From: Eriocheir sinensis | Lineage: Eukaryota > Arthropoda > Malacostraca > Decapoda > Varunidae | Length of the DNA stretch: 64,000 nucleotides | Assembly: GCF_024679095.1 (NCBI RefSeq) | Contig: NC_066522.1 | Location: 10,636,253-10,700,252, forward strand | Direction of reading: 5' to 3' | In this document: positions 39,191 to 64,000 of the stretch, piece by piece | Layout of the letters: the number at the start of each line of letters is the position of its first letter | Numbering within the stretch: the stretch's first letter is position 1 | The notes under the pieces: generated by a model | Seen by the model: only the letters and a program-made list of their open reading frames with translations | What the model was told of the DNA's origin: nothing | Databases searched by the model: none | Program-made: the position numbers and the translations under genes

Positions 39191-40009
39191 GACCCTCACA
39201 CCCTTCCAAAGTGGAAAACAGTTTGTGATGATGCTCATAAATGGATGATTTGGGATTACTTTCCCAATGAAGTGTACAAATAAAAATAATATGAAATGAG
39301 ATAATTGGACTGTTTAGGTCCGGTTTCAAATTAATTTACAAATCATCAGGGATGCAAGCTGTGAACTGCTGAAGGCACTTAACAATAAAGTCTGTCACAG
39401 CCTAAGTAAGTAACCTCAATTAATATTACATCATTATGAGACTGTGGAGCTATGCTGTATGACAAAATCAATGGCAATTCAAAGTGAAGGTAAAGGATGC
39501 ACGTGAATTCTGTATAGGGTACAAAGAGAAAGTTGGTGGTGCCAGCTCAGGCCACACATACTTATTTAATGTACACTCTTCAGCTGTGCCTCATACCTGA
39601 AATTTTTTTAAAAAGGCAGTTTCTCATGTATTTTACAAACAATTCTGGGAGTGGTGATTAATGAATTTATGAAAAGTTATCCTAAACACATATTTGACTG
39701 CAACATTCCTCACTCCATATAATACTGACAATAGTTTTTTGGCATCCAGCTCAGACCCAACACAAAGTTGCTTCCCTAGTTTTAGCCTAGAATAAACTCC
39801 AAAGAAGCCATGTATTAAATAAAATTGGAAATCACTGTGACACTTGACTAGAATGACCTCTACAAAATAAGATTTACATTAGGAATAACATGGGGATCCC
39901 AACAGAAATAGAAACCTAATTATATGAAGATATTACTCTCTCTCTCTCTACTTAACCCATTCAGTAATGTCAAAATGTGTATGTAATTTAAATAATATTT
40001 AGATAGATA
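39191..40009. other. Intergenic sequence without recognisable genes
   Basis: Nothing supported. Confidence 0.4.
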
Positions 40010-40590
40010 TATAGATAGAGTTGTGGAGACATACAAGACAAAGCTACAGAGAAATGTGTCAGAAAAGTTGAGATAAATTACAGAGTAACGAATAGGTGAA
40101 CAGATTGGTTAGGGAAAGGTATGAGAATTTTTGGAAGGAAGATCTCGGGAAAATATTGGGATTTTTTTTTTATTTTTTTTTTTTTTTTTTTATTTTTTTT
40201 TTAGGAAATAAATAGAAAAATGGGGCAGTGGGGGGGAAGAAAGTGACACGCGCAGGATGAAAGGAAGTGATGGGGTACTTGTGAAAAATATGGAAAGTTA
40301 GAGGTATGGAAGCATTTTTAATTGTTGATTAATGAATGTGGGAAAGAGAAAAGTAACCAGTATAGCAATGAAGATTAATGTAGGACAGCCATATTCACAG
40401 AAGGTGGAGAGGGGTGAGATACAGGAGGCAAGTAAGAAGTTAAAAGTATGAAAGGCCCCTGGCATTTATTGCATAAAAGCAGAAATACTGAAATATGGAA
40501 GAGAAATAAAAATGGAACGGATGTGAGAGAGGATAGTGGATGAGTTTGAAAGAGTAAGAGAAAATTGAAAGTAAATGTTGATAATAGTAA
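40010..40590 (+). mobile_element. LINE reverse transcriptase fragment, degenerate
   Basis: Plus-strand peptide KVERGEIQEASKKLKV, a stop, then KAPGIYCIKAEILKYG corresponds to the KAPGxDGITAEMLKYGG motif of a common arthropod LINE family. Interrupted by a T-rich tract at 40160-40202. Same family as 51985-54620. Confidence 0.6.
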
Positions 40591-42070
40591 GGTTTTGGTC
40601 TGAAAGAGGAAGAGAGCAGATTATCAATTTTATACAGCCATATAGAGTGAGGACAGAGAGCATAACAGTCTAAGATCTGGTTTGGGGAAGTGGGAGGAGA
40701 AAAGAAGAGGGGAATATAGGACAGGATTGAGGGAGAGCCTCTCAGGAGACCACCAGTGAAATGGATCAATAGAGTGAACCAATATTAGAGAGAGAGAGAG
40801 TAGGTGAGGGAGTGGGAAAGTTAAGAGACCCATCTGCAGTGGCCACTCCCTTGAGGATGTTATGGTAAGGGAACAGGGTGTTGCTCACCACAACTCTTCT
40901 GTCAGACTTGTGGACACCTGCTTTCCTGTGCTCTGCAGCCTTTTTAAAGATAAACCCTTGGAACCCATACAATTAATTTATCTACACGCATGATTACATT
41001 TTAAAGTTATACTTTGCTTGAATATAATTTACTGGTGGCATTACTTTAAAATATAGATATGAAAGATAATACAAGTTTTTCCTTCAATCATCTTTTAAAA
41101 GTTTTCCATAAGTTAAGGTATTTTCATGCTGATTTTTCAATGAAATTTTGAGTGCCTGATTTCTTTGCTTACAAATTATTAGCAAGGAGTATAAGTAGTT
41201 CTATAAAATGAGTCCCACTGGTTCAGCAACAATGGTATCTTAAGTTTTAGATATCATAATATTTGAGGGCGGAGTTCTCAAGATGCAGGGAAGAAAAGAA
41301 CAGGACATTTTCCCCTCACCATGTAAACAGAAGTAGTGACTGGTCATGTTTTTCCAGTTTACTTCTTTACATTAAAGTCTTTAGCTGTCAATGATATGAA
41401 AAAATGCATTTTTTAAAATTCTTTAGCATTCTATTGGGACTGCAGGAAAACAAGAAGCAACTGACCATAAATCATATGAAAAATTACAATTCCTAATTAG
41501 GGTTGGCAATCCCATCTTAGTTCAGAGCCTCTGCCATTCGTTTGTATGTCTACCCAGTAATGTATGAGGAACTTTTTAGTGGGAACATTACCCTCACTTT
41601 TTCATCCTTAATAGTGATCATTCTCCAATGAATGAATAGATGCCCAAATTTGTTGTTCAAGAAATTAATTTATAATAAATTAATCATATAAAAAATATAT
41701 GTATTCTTAACTAACTGGAAAAAATAACAACAATAATGATAAATACATCTGCTGCCAACACCTGACAGAAAAGCCAATCAGCAGGCTAATGAGCTACATC
41801 TTACTGGTAACTCATGGTGATCCTGATGCAATTACTTCTACATGAAAAAACTCAATGCCTGCACTGTCACATATAGCAACCATCAACTGCTTCACCAGAC
41901 CTTGCCATCAACCTTACCAGAAAAGGGCTGCAGGATTCCAACCAACACAGCATTCTCCATATGAGCAGTTCCAGAGATACCCTGGCTGCAACATCTCTGC
42001 CTCCCCACCAAACTGCTGCATTGCCAAAGTCTTTGTACTAATATCTCACTGTTCACACAATATACAGCTG
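40591..42070. other. Intergenic or downstream ubinuclein sequence; no firm gene
   Basis: A minus-strand open segment at 40800-40970 (HRKAGVHKSDRRVVVSNTLF) has possible splice sites and could be an alternative 3' exon of ubinuclein, but phase and homology evidence are weak. Otherwise nothing supported. Confidence 0.25.
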
Positions 42071-42089
42071 TACAATCTTCCTGTTGCGT

Positions 42090-42171
42090 GATCCGCATGC
42101 GAGGTGTTCCGATGAACCCTTGACAGTCCTCAGTGCACACTTCAGAACTGGCTGTGGCGTTGCCCTGGCCC
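42090..42171 (-). other. Candidate alternative 3' exon of ubinuclein
   Basis: A good acceptor (cttttcaccccag) precedes an open stretch. If exon 44768-44920 uses its internal GTAAAT donor, this exon would add PGQRHSQF and stop. Speculative. Confidence 0.2.
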
Positions 42172-43012
42172 TGGGGTGAAAAGAACCACAATCATAATGA
42201 ATTTCCAAGTGAGAGAGAGAGAGAGAATGAATATGGAGAAGTGAATCCTTTAATCATGAGAGATTTCCTTTAATATGGATGCTTTCTCAAGGACTTTCCT
42301 TCAAAGCAATGGTACTATCTAAATAACAAAAACAAGTAATGCTGAAAGACAAGTGGGGACTACTTCAAGGAAACTAAACCCGATCCAGCAGAAACTGACA
42401 ACAACCACCAACTAATAACATTTCACAACCACAGGCAGCACCTAGTTCCAAAAACTAGGCTTGAAGTTCTCTGACAAAGGTATTTGTTGAATGATTCCAT
42501 TGGTTAACACAGAAGTCATATTTGTCATGGGAAGCATGGACCAAAGTTTTAAGATACACATTAACCCTTTCAACACAAGGACGCGTATACTGCGTCCTTG
42601 CATGCCCCGTACCATATCCGAGGACGCGCAGAATTTGTCCTGGCTCACTATAGCCAGCATATGAGTTATTTCTTTCCAGAAATTGTACGATCGTGTTTAG
42701 GATGTAGATCGTATATGATATGGTGTCTTATTTGACTTTCAATGTTACTATTGTGTAAGAACATAAGTGTGTCTTGTGCGCATTTTGTACTTCACAGTAA
42801 CAATCAATTCTAACAGAAAATAACAAAAATAATGCAAAAGAAATTATATATGTGTATGTGTGTGGAGTTCCTCTTCCCTCGAGTTGCCAAGTGGCTGGCT
42901 AGTGCATTGTCTCACCACCACCTCGGCTCTGGGACGCGGGCTCGCACAGGAGCTGCGGCCTCCCCCACATCCATCCTGCTGTCTCTGTTCTCTTCTTCTT
43001 TCCTACCTCCAT

Positions 43013-43183
<171 letters not shown>

Positions 43184-43259
43184 AAAAAGTTACAGCTTGA
43201 TTCCACTGACACGGTGACCAAAGTGCGTATCTCCCTCTCCCTGTATCTGGATCCCTCCC

Positions 43260-43335
<76 letters not shown>

Positions 43336-43444
43336 AGGCTGCTCTCTCTCTCTCTCTCTCCCTTCGTATCAGTGAGGTGTCAATCTTTTGACCACCCCCC
43401 TCTCTCTCTCTTTCTCTCTCTCTCTCACACACACACACACACGC

Positions 43445-43720
43445 TGCTCCGGTGGCTCTATCGGCTAGTGTGCCGCGCTGCAAGGCTTCATGGCCAAACA
43501 GGCGGCGGTTCAAGCCCCGCTCAGGCCGGATTCTTTCCACTGAGTAGGAGTGGTTACTGTCCCACCTTGAGCAAGGGGGATGGGGGGTGTGGTGTATGAG
43601 GTTCTGGCAGTACCCAGAGATTGACGATAATGAGCACGCACTTGCTAATGTCGGAAGGGTATCTACTGGCGAAAGCGAGTCCGACTCGTGATCAGACTGC
43701 GGTGAGTTACACACACACAC
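43445..43720 (+). mobile_element. tRNA-derived SINE, family B
   Basis: Head CCGGTGGCTCTATCGGCTAG and B-box-like GGTTCAAGCCCCG, then the family-B body, ending in (CA)n at 43710-43723. Confidence 0.75.
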
Positions 43721-44155
43721 ACAAGACCCGCCTTCAGGAGGATGGCCTTTCAGCCTTTTACTCCGTGAAATCTGTGTGTATTGCCGATGAATCAGTGGGA
43801 TATTTTCCATGATCTTACATCTGTGTCCTTCCCTTCCCTCTCCTCCACTTTCCTCCACAAATCTATTTCTTTATCACAACTAATATAAGGAAATACAATT
43901 CAGCAGATACATGTTGTCTACGCATAACACAAATTTCTCTGCATATTTATGCATACATCTCAAAATTATCAATTAATTTATGTTTCTTTATGTGCATCAT
44001 TTAACTTTGCATATTTTTATATATAATACATGATGATTATGTTGAGTTTATGGCTTAAAACTTGTTATATTCAGTAGTGACGTTTGAAATTTGGCGCGCG
44101 TGGCCAACCCAGATACGGGGCGGGGCGCTGTTTTTGCCAAGCCGTAGTGAAAGGG

Positions 44156-44230
44156 TTAAGTATATGATCAATGCCCCTGTTTATTTATTTCCAGGTATGA
44201 GAAATTACCTTTTGTTCAACTGCCTAATTA

Positions 44231-44263
<33 letters not shown>

Positions 44264-44767
44264 AGAGGCATTCCTTACTTATCCATGGCCTTGGGCCTCC
44301 TGCATCTGTAGACTAGCACAGTGCAGTCATGTAGCAAGGAAAATCTGACTCTACTACTAAGAAACTCAATACCATAATTATACTACTAAGAAATTCAATA
44401 TCATGTGAGTTGATCTTTACATTGTGTGAAAACAGAAGAGGAAGAAAGAAAACATGACAACACAACATACACACAAATACTGCTGAGCAATACAAGTGAT
44501 GCTGATGAGGCCAGCACTTGACTGTTTTTCCATTATTATTACTTTACAATTTGAATCCTAACCTTATGCTTTCATATAATTAACAGAACTGGCAAAACTT
44601 TATGAGGGATCAATAATTACAATTCTATTAAACCAATTGCTTTCATTATGATATGCAGTATGTTTGTGTGGCATCACCTCTAGTAATTAACAAACTTTTC
44701 TGGTAATGGGTCTAAATAATAACTGTAATAATACCACATTAAAACCCTTTTCTAATTCCCATGCAAT
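44156..44767. other. Sequence downstream of the ubinuclein stop (possible 3' UTR)
   Basis: On the minus strand this follows the stop at 44768. It contains a 30-bp A tract at 44231-44260. No polyadenylation site is assigned. Confidence 0.3.
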
Positions 44768-58571
<13,804 letters not shown>

Positions 58572-58844
58572 CTGTTCAGTGAGGGAAAAGGGGAGAAGAT
58601 ATGGAGTAAGTCTTTGGATTCAATCAACGAAAGGTATATGGAATGTTGATTGTTATTATAAAGAGAACATCCTGAAAACTTACCCAACACATTTCTAGAC
58701 CTACAAGTTTTTTACTTTTCCTGTAAATTATGGGATGTAAGAGAATAAGAAAAAATGAAGCATTCTACTTTTCCTCAGCCTTGATCACCTTGACTATGCA
58801 GGTTCAAATTTGTGGATGACACTACATTAACAAGTTTTATGATA

Positions 58845-59098
58845 TGTGTAATTCACCATAGTCTGATCATGAGTTGGACTCATCATCGCCGGCAAGTACC
58901 CTCCTGACCCAAGCAAGCTCATTATAGTTGATCTCTGGGTACTGCTGAGACCTTAACACAGCCCATCCCCCTTGCTCAAAGGGAAACAGTAACCACTCCT
59001 TGCCAGAGAAAAAATATAGGCCTGAGCAGGCCTCGAATCTCTGCCTGCCAGGCCAGATCATCACAGCGCAGAGCTTAACTACTGAGCTACCAGAGCAG
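58845..59098 (-). mobile_element. tRNA-derived SINE, family B (first of a tandem pair)
   Basis: Minus-strand head CTGGTAGCTCAGTAGTTAAG and B-box-like GATTCGAGGCC, then the family-B body. Confidence 0.75.
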
Positions 59099-59117
59099 TG
59101 TGTGTGGATGTGCACGA

Positions 59118-59388
59118 GTGTGTAATTCACCTATGGCCTGATCACAAGCTGGGTTCATAATCACCAGCAAGTACCCTCTCAACCCAAGCAAGCTCCTTAT
59201 AGTTGATCTCTGGGTACTGCTGGGACCTTCACACACCACACGCCCCATCCCCCTTGCCCAAAGGGAGACAGTAACCACTCCCTGTCAGTGGAAATATCCA
59301 GGGACTGAGCAGGGCTCAAACCTCCGCCTGCCAGACCATGGTGCCTGGCAAGGCAGCACTCTACCACTGAGCTACTGGAGCAGTGTGT
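59118..59388 (-). mobile_element. tRNA-derived SINE, family B (second of a tandem pair)
   Basis: Minus-strand head CAGTAGCTCAGTGGTAGAG and B-box-like GGTTTGAGCCC. Same orientation as the preceding copy and separated from it by about 20 bases of TG-rich sequence. Confidence 0.75.
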
Positions 59389-59399
59389 GTGTGTGTGTG

Positions 59400-60770
<1,371 letters not shown>

Positions 60771-60786
60771 CTAAACGTTTTTACAT

Positions 60787-61081
60787 CCCCGCCTATAGTG
60801 CCGGTAGGCTTTCTTCAGGGGCCAGATGGTCGACCCATGCCCGTCATGGCACAGGCAATTTTTTATAGTGGTGCCAGTTATGCTTGGCTCATGCTGCCCC
60901 CTGGAACTCATTCTTGATTCACTGGACGGTTCCTTCTAGAGTCTGAATTGATGGGTGGTCTTCTGGACAGCATGTGGGTAGTCTTAGGCCACTCAACGGT
61001 GACTGAAAAATCCCAGGTGGTAGCATGGGGATTTGAACCAACATTGTCCATGGAGTGGTGAAAGAGCCCAGCACGCTAACC

Positions 61082-61085
<4 letters not shown>
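60787..61085 (-). mobile_element. tRNA-derived SINE, family A
   Basis: The minus-strand head has A-box-like AGTGGTTAGCGTGCTGGG and B-box-like GGTTCAAATCCCC; the body matches 10595-10690. A (TG)n tract follows at 61084-61127. Confidence 0.65.
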
Positions 61086-61130
<45 letters not shown>

Positions 61131-61139
61131 CAAAGGAAG

Positions 61140-61700
61140 TGTCAGGTCTATAATTTCTATAGCCTGGGATGCTCATGTTATTGTATTTCAAAGCGGATAG
61201 TTAATAAAATATTGTGCACTCATGAAAGTTTGCTGGTACTACACATGAGAGTGAAGAGCAATGACATCCTCCCATAACTATCATTAAAACAGTAAAATCA
61301 GTCTGCAATTTATCTATACCAGTGGTTAGTGACCCCACAGAGCTACACTGTGATCATATTGTGTATTAGTGACATTACGGATGGACTGAAGAAGTCCATC
61401 AGCAGCAAAGATAGCATGTGAACAAGTGTCACTTTCAAAGTCTGGGCAGCCTACTCAAGTTATTGCATCTCAAAGTGGATAGGACAAAAATAATCTTGCA
61501 CTCTTGAAAGTTTGCTGGCACTATCATTAAGGTGAACAGTAACATTAAAGTGCAGTTTCCTTATAAATTACAAACCTCCTGTCACTTTCATTATAAAAAT
61601 TGGTACAACAGGCTGAGAACTACTTCAACAAGAGGTTAGTGCAGCTCCTGGGAATTACTAAAATAATGGATGCACTGAAGAAATCCAAAAAAAATAGTGA
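61140..61700. repeat. Two-copy imperfect tandem repeat (~285-bp unit)
   Basis: Unit 1 (61140-61425) and unit 2 (61426-61700) share GTTATTGxATxTCAAAGxGGATAG, GAAAGTTTGCTGG, GGATGxACTGAAGAAxTCC in order. Confidence 0.6.
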
Positions 61701-62480
61701 CTGATATGGTTGGAGATGTCATGCCTGCTACACTAATTCCACTACATGCAGATTAGCTTGATCATTATTCTTGGACAGTCTTCAATAATAAATAGGGGTA
61801 AAATAATTTTGATAGAACTTTGATATCATCACCGTATGTGACAACCGATATGAAAATAAATCAACTGTAAAAATCACAGAAAAGCAGTTGGTGACATGCC
61901 TCTTCTTTATTGCTTCCTTTATCTCATCCCTCTCCACTTTCCCCAGTTGATATGGCCACCCTACATTGATATTTCCTCCTAAACTGGTCACTTTTGTTCT
62001 CTTTCCAACTCTTATTCACCACTAATTCAAAGTCCCTCTTCCATACTTCCTTTATCTCCCCATTCCTTTTCACAAGTTCCCCATCACTTCAGTTCATCCT
62101 GCAAGTATCCCTCTTTCTTCTTCTCTTTCTCTTTTAACTACTTTCCAGAAAAGCTCTTTGTTCTTCAAATGTCGATATCGTCCTGCCTAAATCTTCACCT
62201 ACTCTCTCATTGCTTTCCCACACAACCTTTCTCTGTACTTTCTCTTCTCTTTCTCTCCCCCTCAACTCTGGTACATTTCTCTAGCATCTTCTTGTCAGTT
62301 ATTCTTTCCTCCTCAACATCTCCTTTATTCATCTGTCCACTATACATTCTCTTTCTTTCCTCTTCCACACACTCTGTATCCCACTACTTCTTCAGTTCCC
62401 CTAATGATTGAACTCTTACAATATCTTAAATCCTCACTGACTGCAGCACTGTCAGAGATATAGATAGGTAAAGGTAAAGC
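61701..62480. other. Intergenic or upstream ubinuclein intron sequence
   Basis: Pyrimidine-rich stretch 61900-62400 with LINE-like appearance (CCACTACTTCTTCAG and similar) but no firm motif. Confidence 0.3.
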
Positions 62481-62489
62481 TGGAGGCAT

Positions 62490-63200
62490 ATGCTGTTAGC
62501 TGCACATGGCTATAGTGCTTATCCTTGTACCACTGGTCCTTGAGATTGTGGTGGGTTATAACCCATTACCCCTATCATACTGATAGTCTTCTACCTCTCA
62601 AATTCTGCCGCCATGTTGCCTCTCTTTCTATCTTCTATCAATATTTTCATGCTGACTGCTCTTCTGAACTTGCTAACTGCATGCCTCCCCTCCTCCCGTG
62701 GCCCCGCTGCACAAGACTTTCTACTCATGCTCATCCCTATACTGTCCAAACCCCTTATGCAAGAGTTAACCAGCATCTTCACTCTTTCATCCCTCACGCT
62801 GGTAAACTCTGGAACAATCTTCCTTCATCTGTATTTCCTCCTGCCTATGACTTGAACTCTTTCAAGAGGAGGGTATCAGGACACCTCTCCTCCCAAAATT
62901 GACTTCTGATTTTGAACACTCCTTTAACCTCTGTTCTGGAGCAGTAAGTAGCGGGCCTTTTTTTTTTTTTTTTTTTCACCCTTGAACTGTCTCCGTTGCT
63001 GTAAAAAAAAAAAAAAAAAAAAAAGTGCCACATCCAGATTACCATAGTTTAACTTCCCCAGGTTTCCCAAGGTACACACTTATCTACCTAAATGAGAGGA
63101 TGAACAGACTGGTGGGTTCTGCACCAACTGCCCAAAATGGGATCTGAACCCACGCCCACAGATTTGTAGCTAGGCATGCTAACCACTACACCATGGAGGT
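62490..63200 (-). mobile_element. SINE family C split by a LINE insertion
   Basis: 62490-62565 matches 18780-18835 and 63025-63200 matches 18875-19045, so the two pieces are one SINE interrupted by the LINE 3' end at 62565-63024. The tRNA-like head (GTAGTGGTTAGCATGCC, GGGTTCAGATCCC) is at 63150-63195. Confidence 0.65.
62565..63024 (+). mobile_element. 5'-truncated jockey-like LINE 3' end with poly(A)
   Basis: ACTGATAGTCTTCTACCTCT onward matches 13489-13920 of the longer copy. The frame reads FCRHVASLSIFYQYFHADCS, then HSFIPHAGKLWNNLPSSVF and a C-terminal NSFKRRVSGHLS. Ends at CTGTAAAA with 22 A's. Confidence 0.85.
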
Positions 63201-63214
63201 GCATAGATAGATAT

Positions 63215-63380
63215 AGAAAATTTATGAAGTCCATAATTACCAGGAGTATTCAGGATCACCCTGAGGCACATTGATTAATTAATGACTTGCAGAATGGTTT
63301 CACAAAGGGTAGTGTGTGTGCCACTAATCTTCCATCCTACTTACTAAAGTGGTTGAGGCAGGAATGCAGGAATAAAAATT
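63215..63380 (+). mobile_element. LINE RT fragment
   Basis: Plus-strand frame reads LINDLQNGFTKGSVCATNL, the QHGFxKGRSCxTNL motif with substitutions and a stop just upstream. Confidence 0.5.
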
Positions 63381-64000
63381 GTCATAATACAGTAATAGTC
63401 TTACAACCCAGCTTACAATACTTCGGATTTCCTGAGGGTTTGTAATTTTTAACCGAGGGCAAATTTTTTGGATTTTCTGGGTAAAATTGAGAAAAAACAG
63501 GAAAATTTGAAAAAATACTTAAAAAAAGACGAAAGTGGCGCACCTAACTATCCAATTCTGCACCCACACCACGCTTGGTGTACTGTACGACACACATATA
63601 CCATACTCAAACAACAGCACCATGTGGGAGGTGATCTGCTGCTCACAATGAATGCTTGTCTACCTCTGAGGCAGGTTCAGTTCACTTTTTTTTGTACACA
63701 ACTCCCATACAAGCAAGTGAATTCATTATAGAAACTACACAGATAGGATGTTAGGCTTCATTCTGAGAAGTTTAAGTATGTAATAAAAGTGCTGAAGTCA
63801 TCCTTATGCCATATTACATATTTGTGAGGCTATCTTAATTTTGCTGTTACCATTATTAGATAGTATGCACAAAAAGTTACAGTGCCCTAGGATTGGCACA
63901 CACACACATACACACAGGGAGGTGGGACACAACCCCTGACTGACACTCAGTACTCATTCACTGCTGGGTAGACAGGGAGCATGGAACACAGGAGACTGCC
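63381..64000. other. Right edge, no gene recognised
   Basis: Only a short (CA)n at 63900-63917. The missing 5' exons of ubinuclein may lie here or beyond. Confidence 0.35.

Noticed and set aside
42442..42660. 72-residue minus-strand open frame at the end of the TTAA element
   Set aside because: It overlaps the transposon terminus, has no splice support and no recognisable motif.
43262..43858. 198-residue minus-strand open frame
   Set aside because: Made of microsatellites and an antisense SINE; no domain.

Overview
This is a eukaryotic, intron-rich, repeat-saturated window. Long (TA)n, (GA)n and (CA)n microsatellites, many decayed non-LTR retrotransposons of jockey/CR1-like and RTE-like type, tRNA-derived SINEs with dinucleotide tails, and the protein content suggest an arthropod, most likely a decapod crustacean. 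That placement is an inference from repeat style, not a database match.

Three host genes can be read from splice sites and reading phase. (1) An unidentified nuclear-type protein gene runs on the minus strand from about 14,669 down past the left edge. Nine exons join with matching splice phase at every junction; one is a 2.5 kb exon and one is a 29-nt micro-exon. (2) On the plus strand, diverging from gene 1, lies a complete GCNA (germ cell nuclear acidic peptidase) gene. Coding exons 19,492-19,618, 22,233-26,085 and 27,761-28,049 give 1,422 residues: a disordered acidic region, a SprT zinc metalloprotease domain with HELCH, a zinc finger and a short HMG-box-like tail. (3) On the minus strand from beyond 58,571 down to 44,768 lies the C-terminal part of a ubinuclein (HIRA-complex histone H3.3 chaperone subunit). 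It has the conserved middle domain, a Ser/His/Gln-rich exon with a long polyglutamine tract, and three small 3' exons. Its N-terminal HRD part lies beyond the right edge or was not recognised.

Layout: 1-14.7 kb, gene 1 with introns holding a hAT remnant, a TA-flanked Tigger/mariner-like element inside a (TA)n tract, and LINE fragments; 14.7-16.3 kb, probable divergent promoter region; 16.3-28.1 kb, GCNA, with LINEs in both 5' introns and a Harbinger-like element in the last; 28-44.7 kb, intergenic DNA with LINE/SINE fragments, a decayed orphan gene inside inverted repeats, a piggyBac-like MITE and a 222-bp (TA)n; 44.7-58.6 kb, ubinuclein, with introns containing an inverted-dimer mariner-like element, a 1.0-kb hAT element, an RTE-like LINE and another LINE interrupted twice by one unnamed element family; 58.6-64 kb, SINEs and LINE pieces.

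The genes do not form an operon-like unit. GCNA (DNA-protein crosslink repair in germ cells) and ubinuclein (replication-independent histone deposition) are both nuclear genome-maintenance genes, and gene 1 looks nuclear by composition. The least familiar items are gene 1, the small ORF-bearing element at about 53.0-54.2 kb with its deletion derivative at 52.3 kb, and the repeat-flanked orphan gene at 33.8-34.5 kb.
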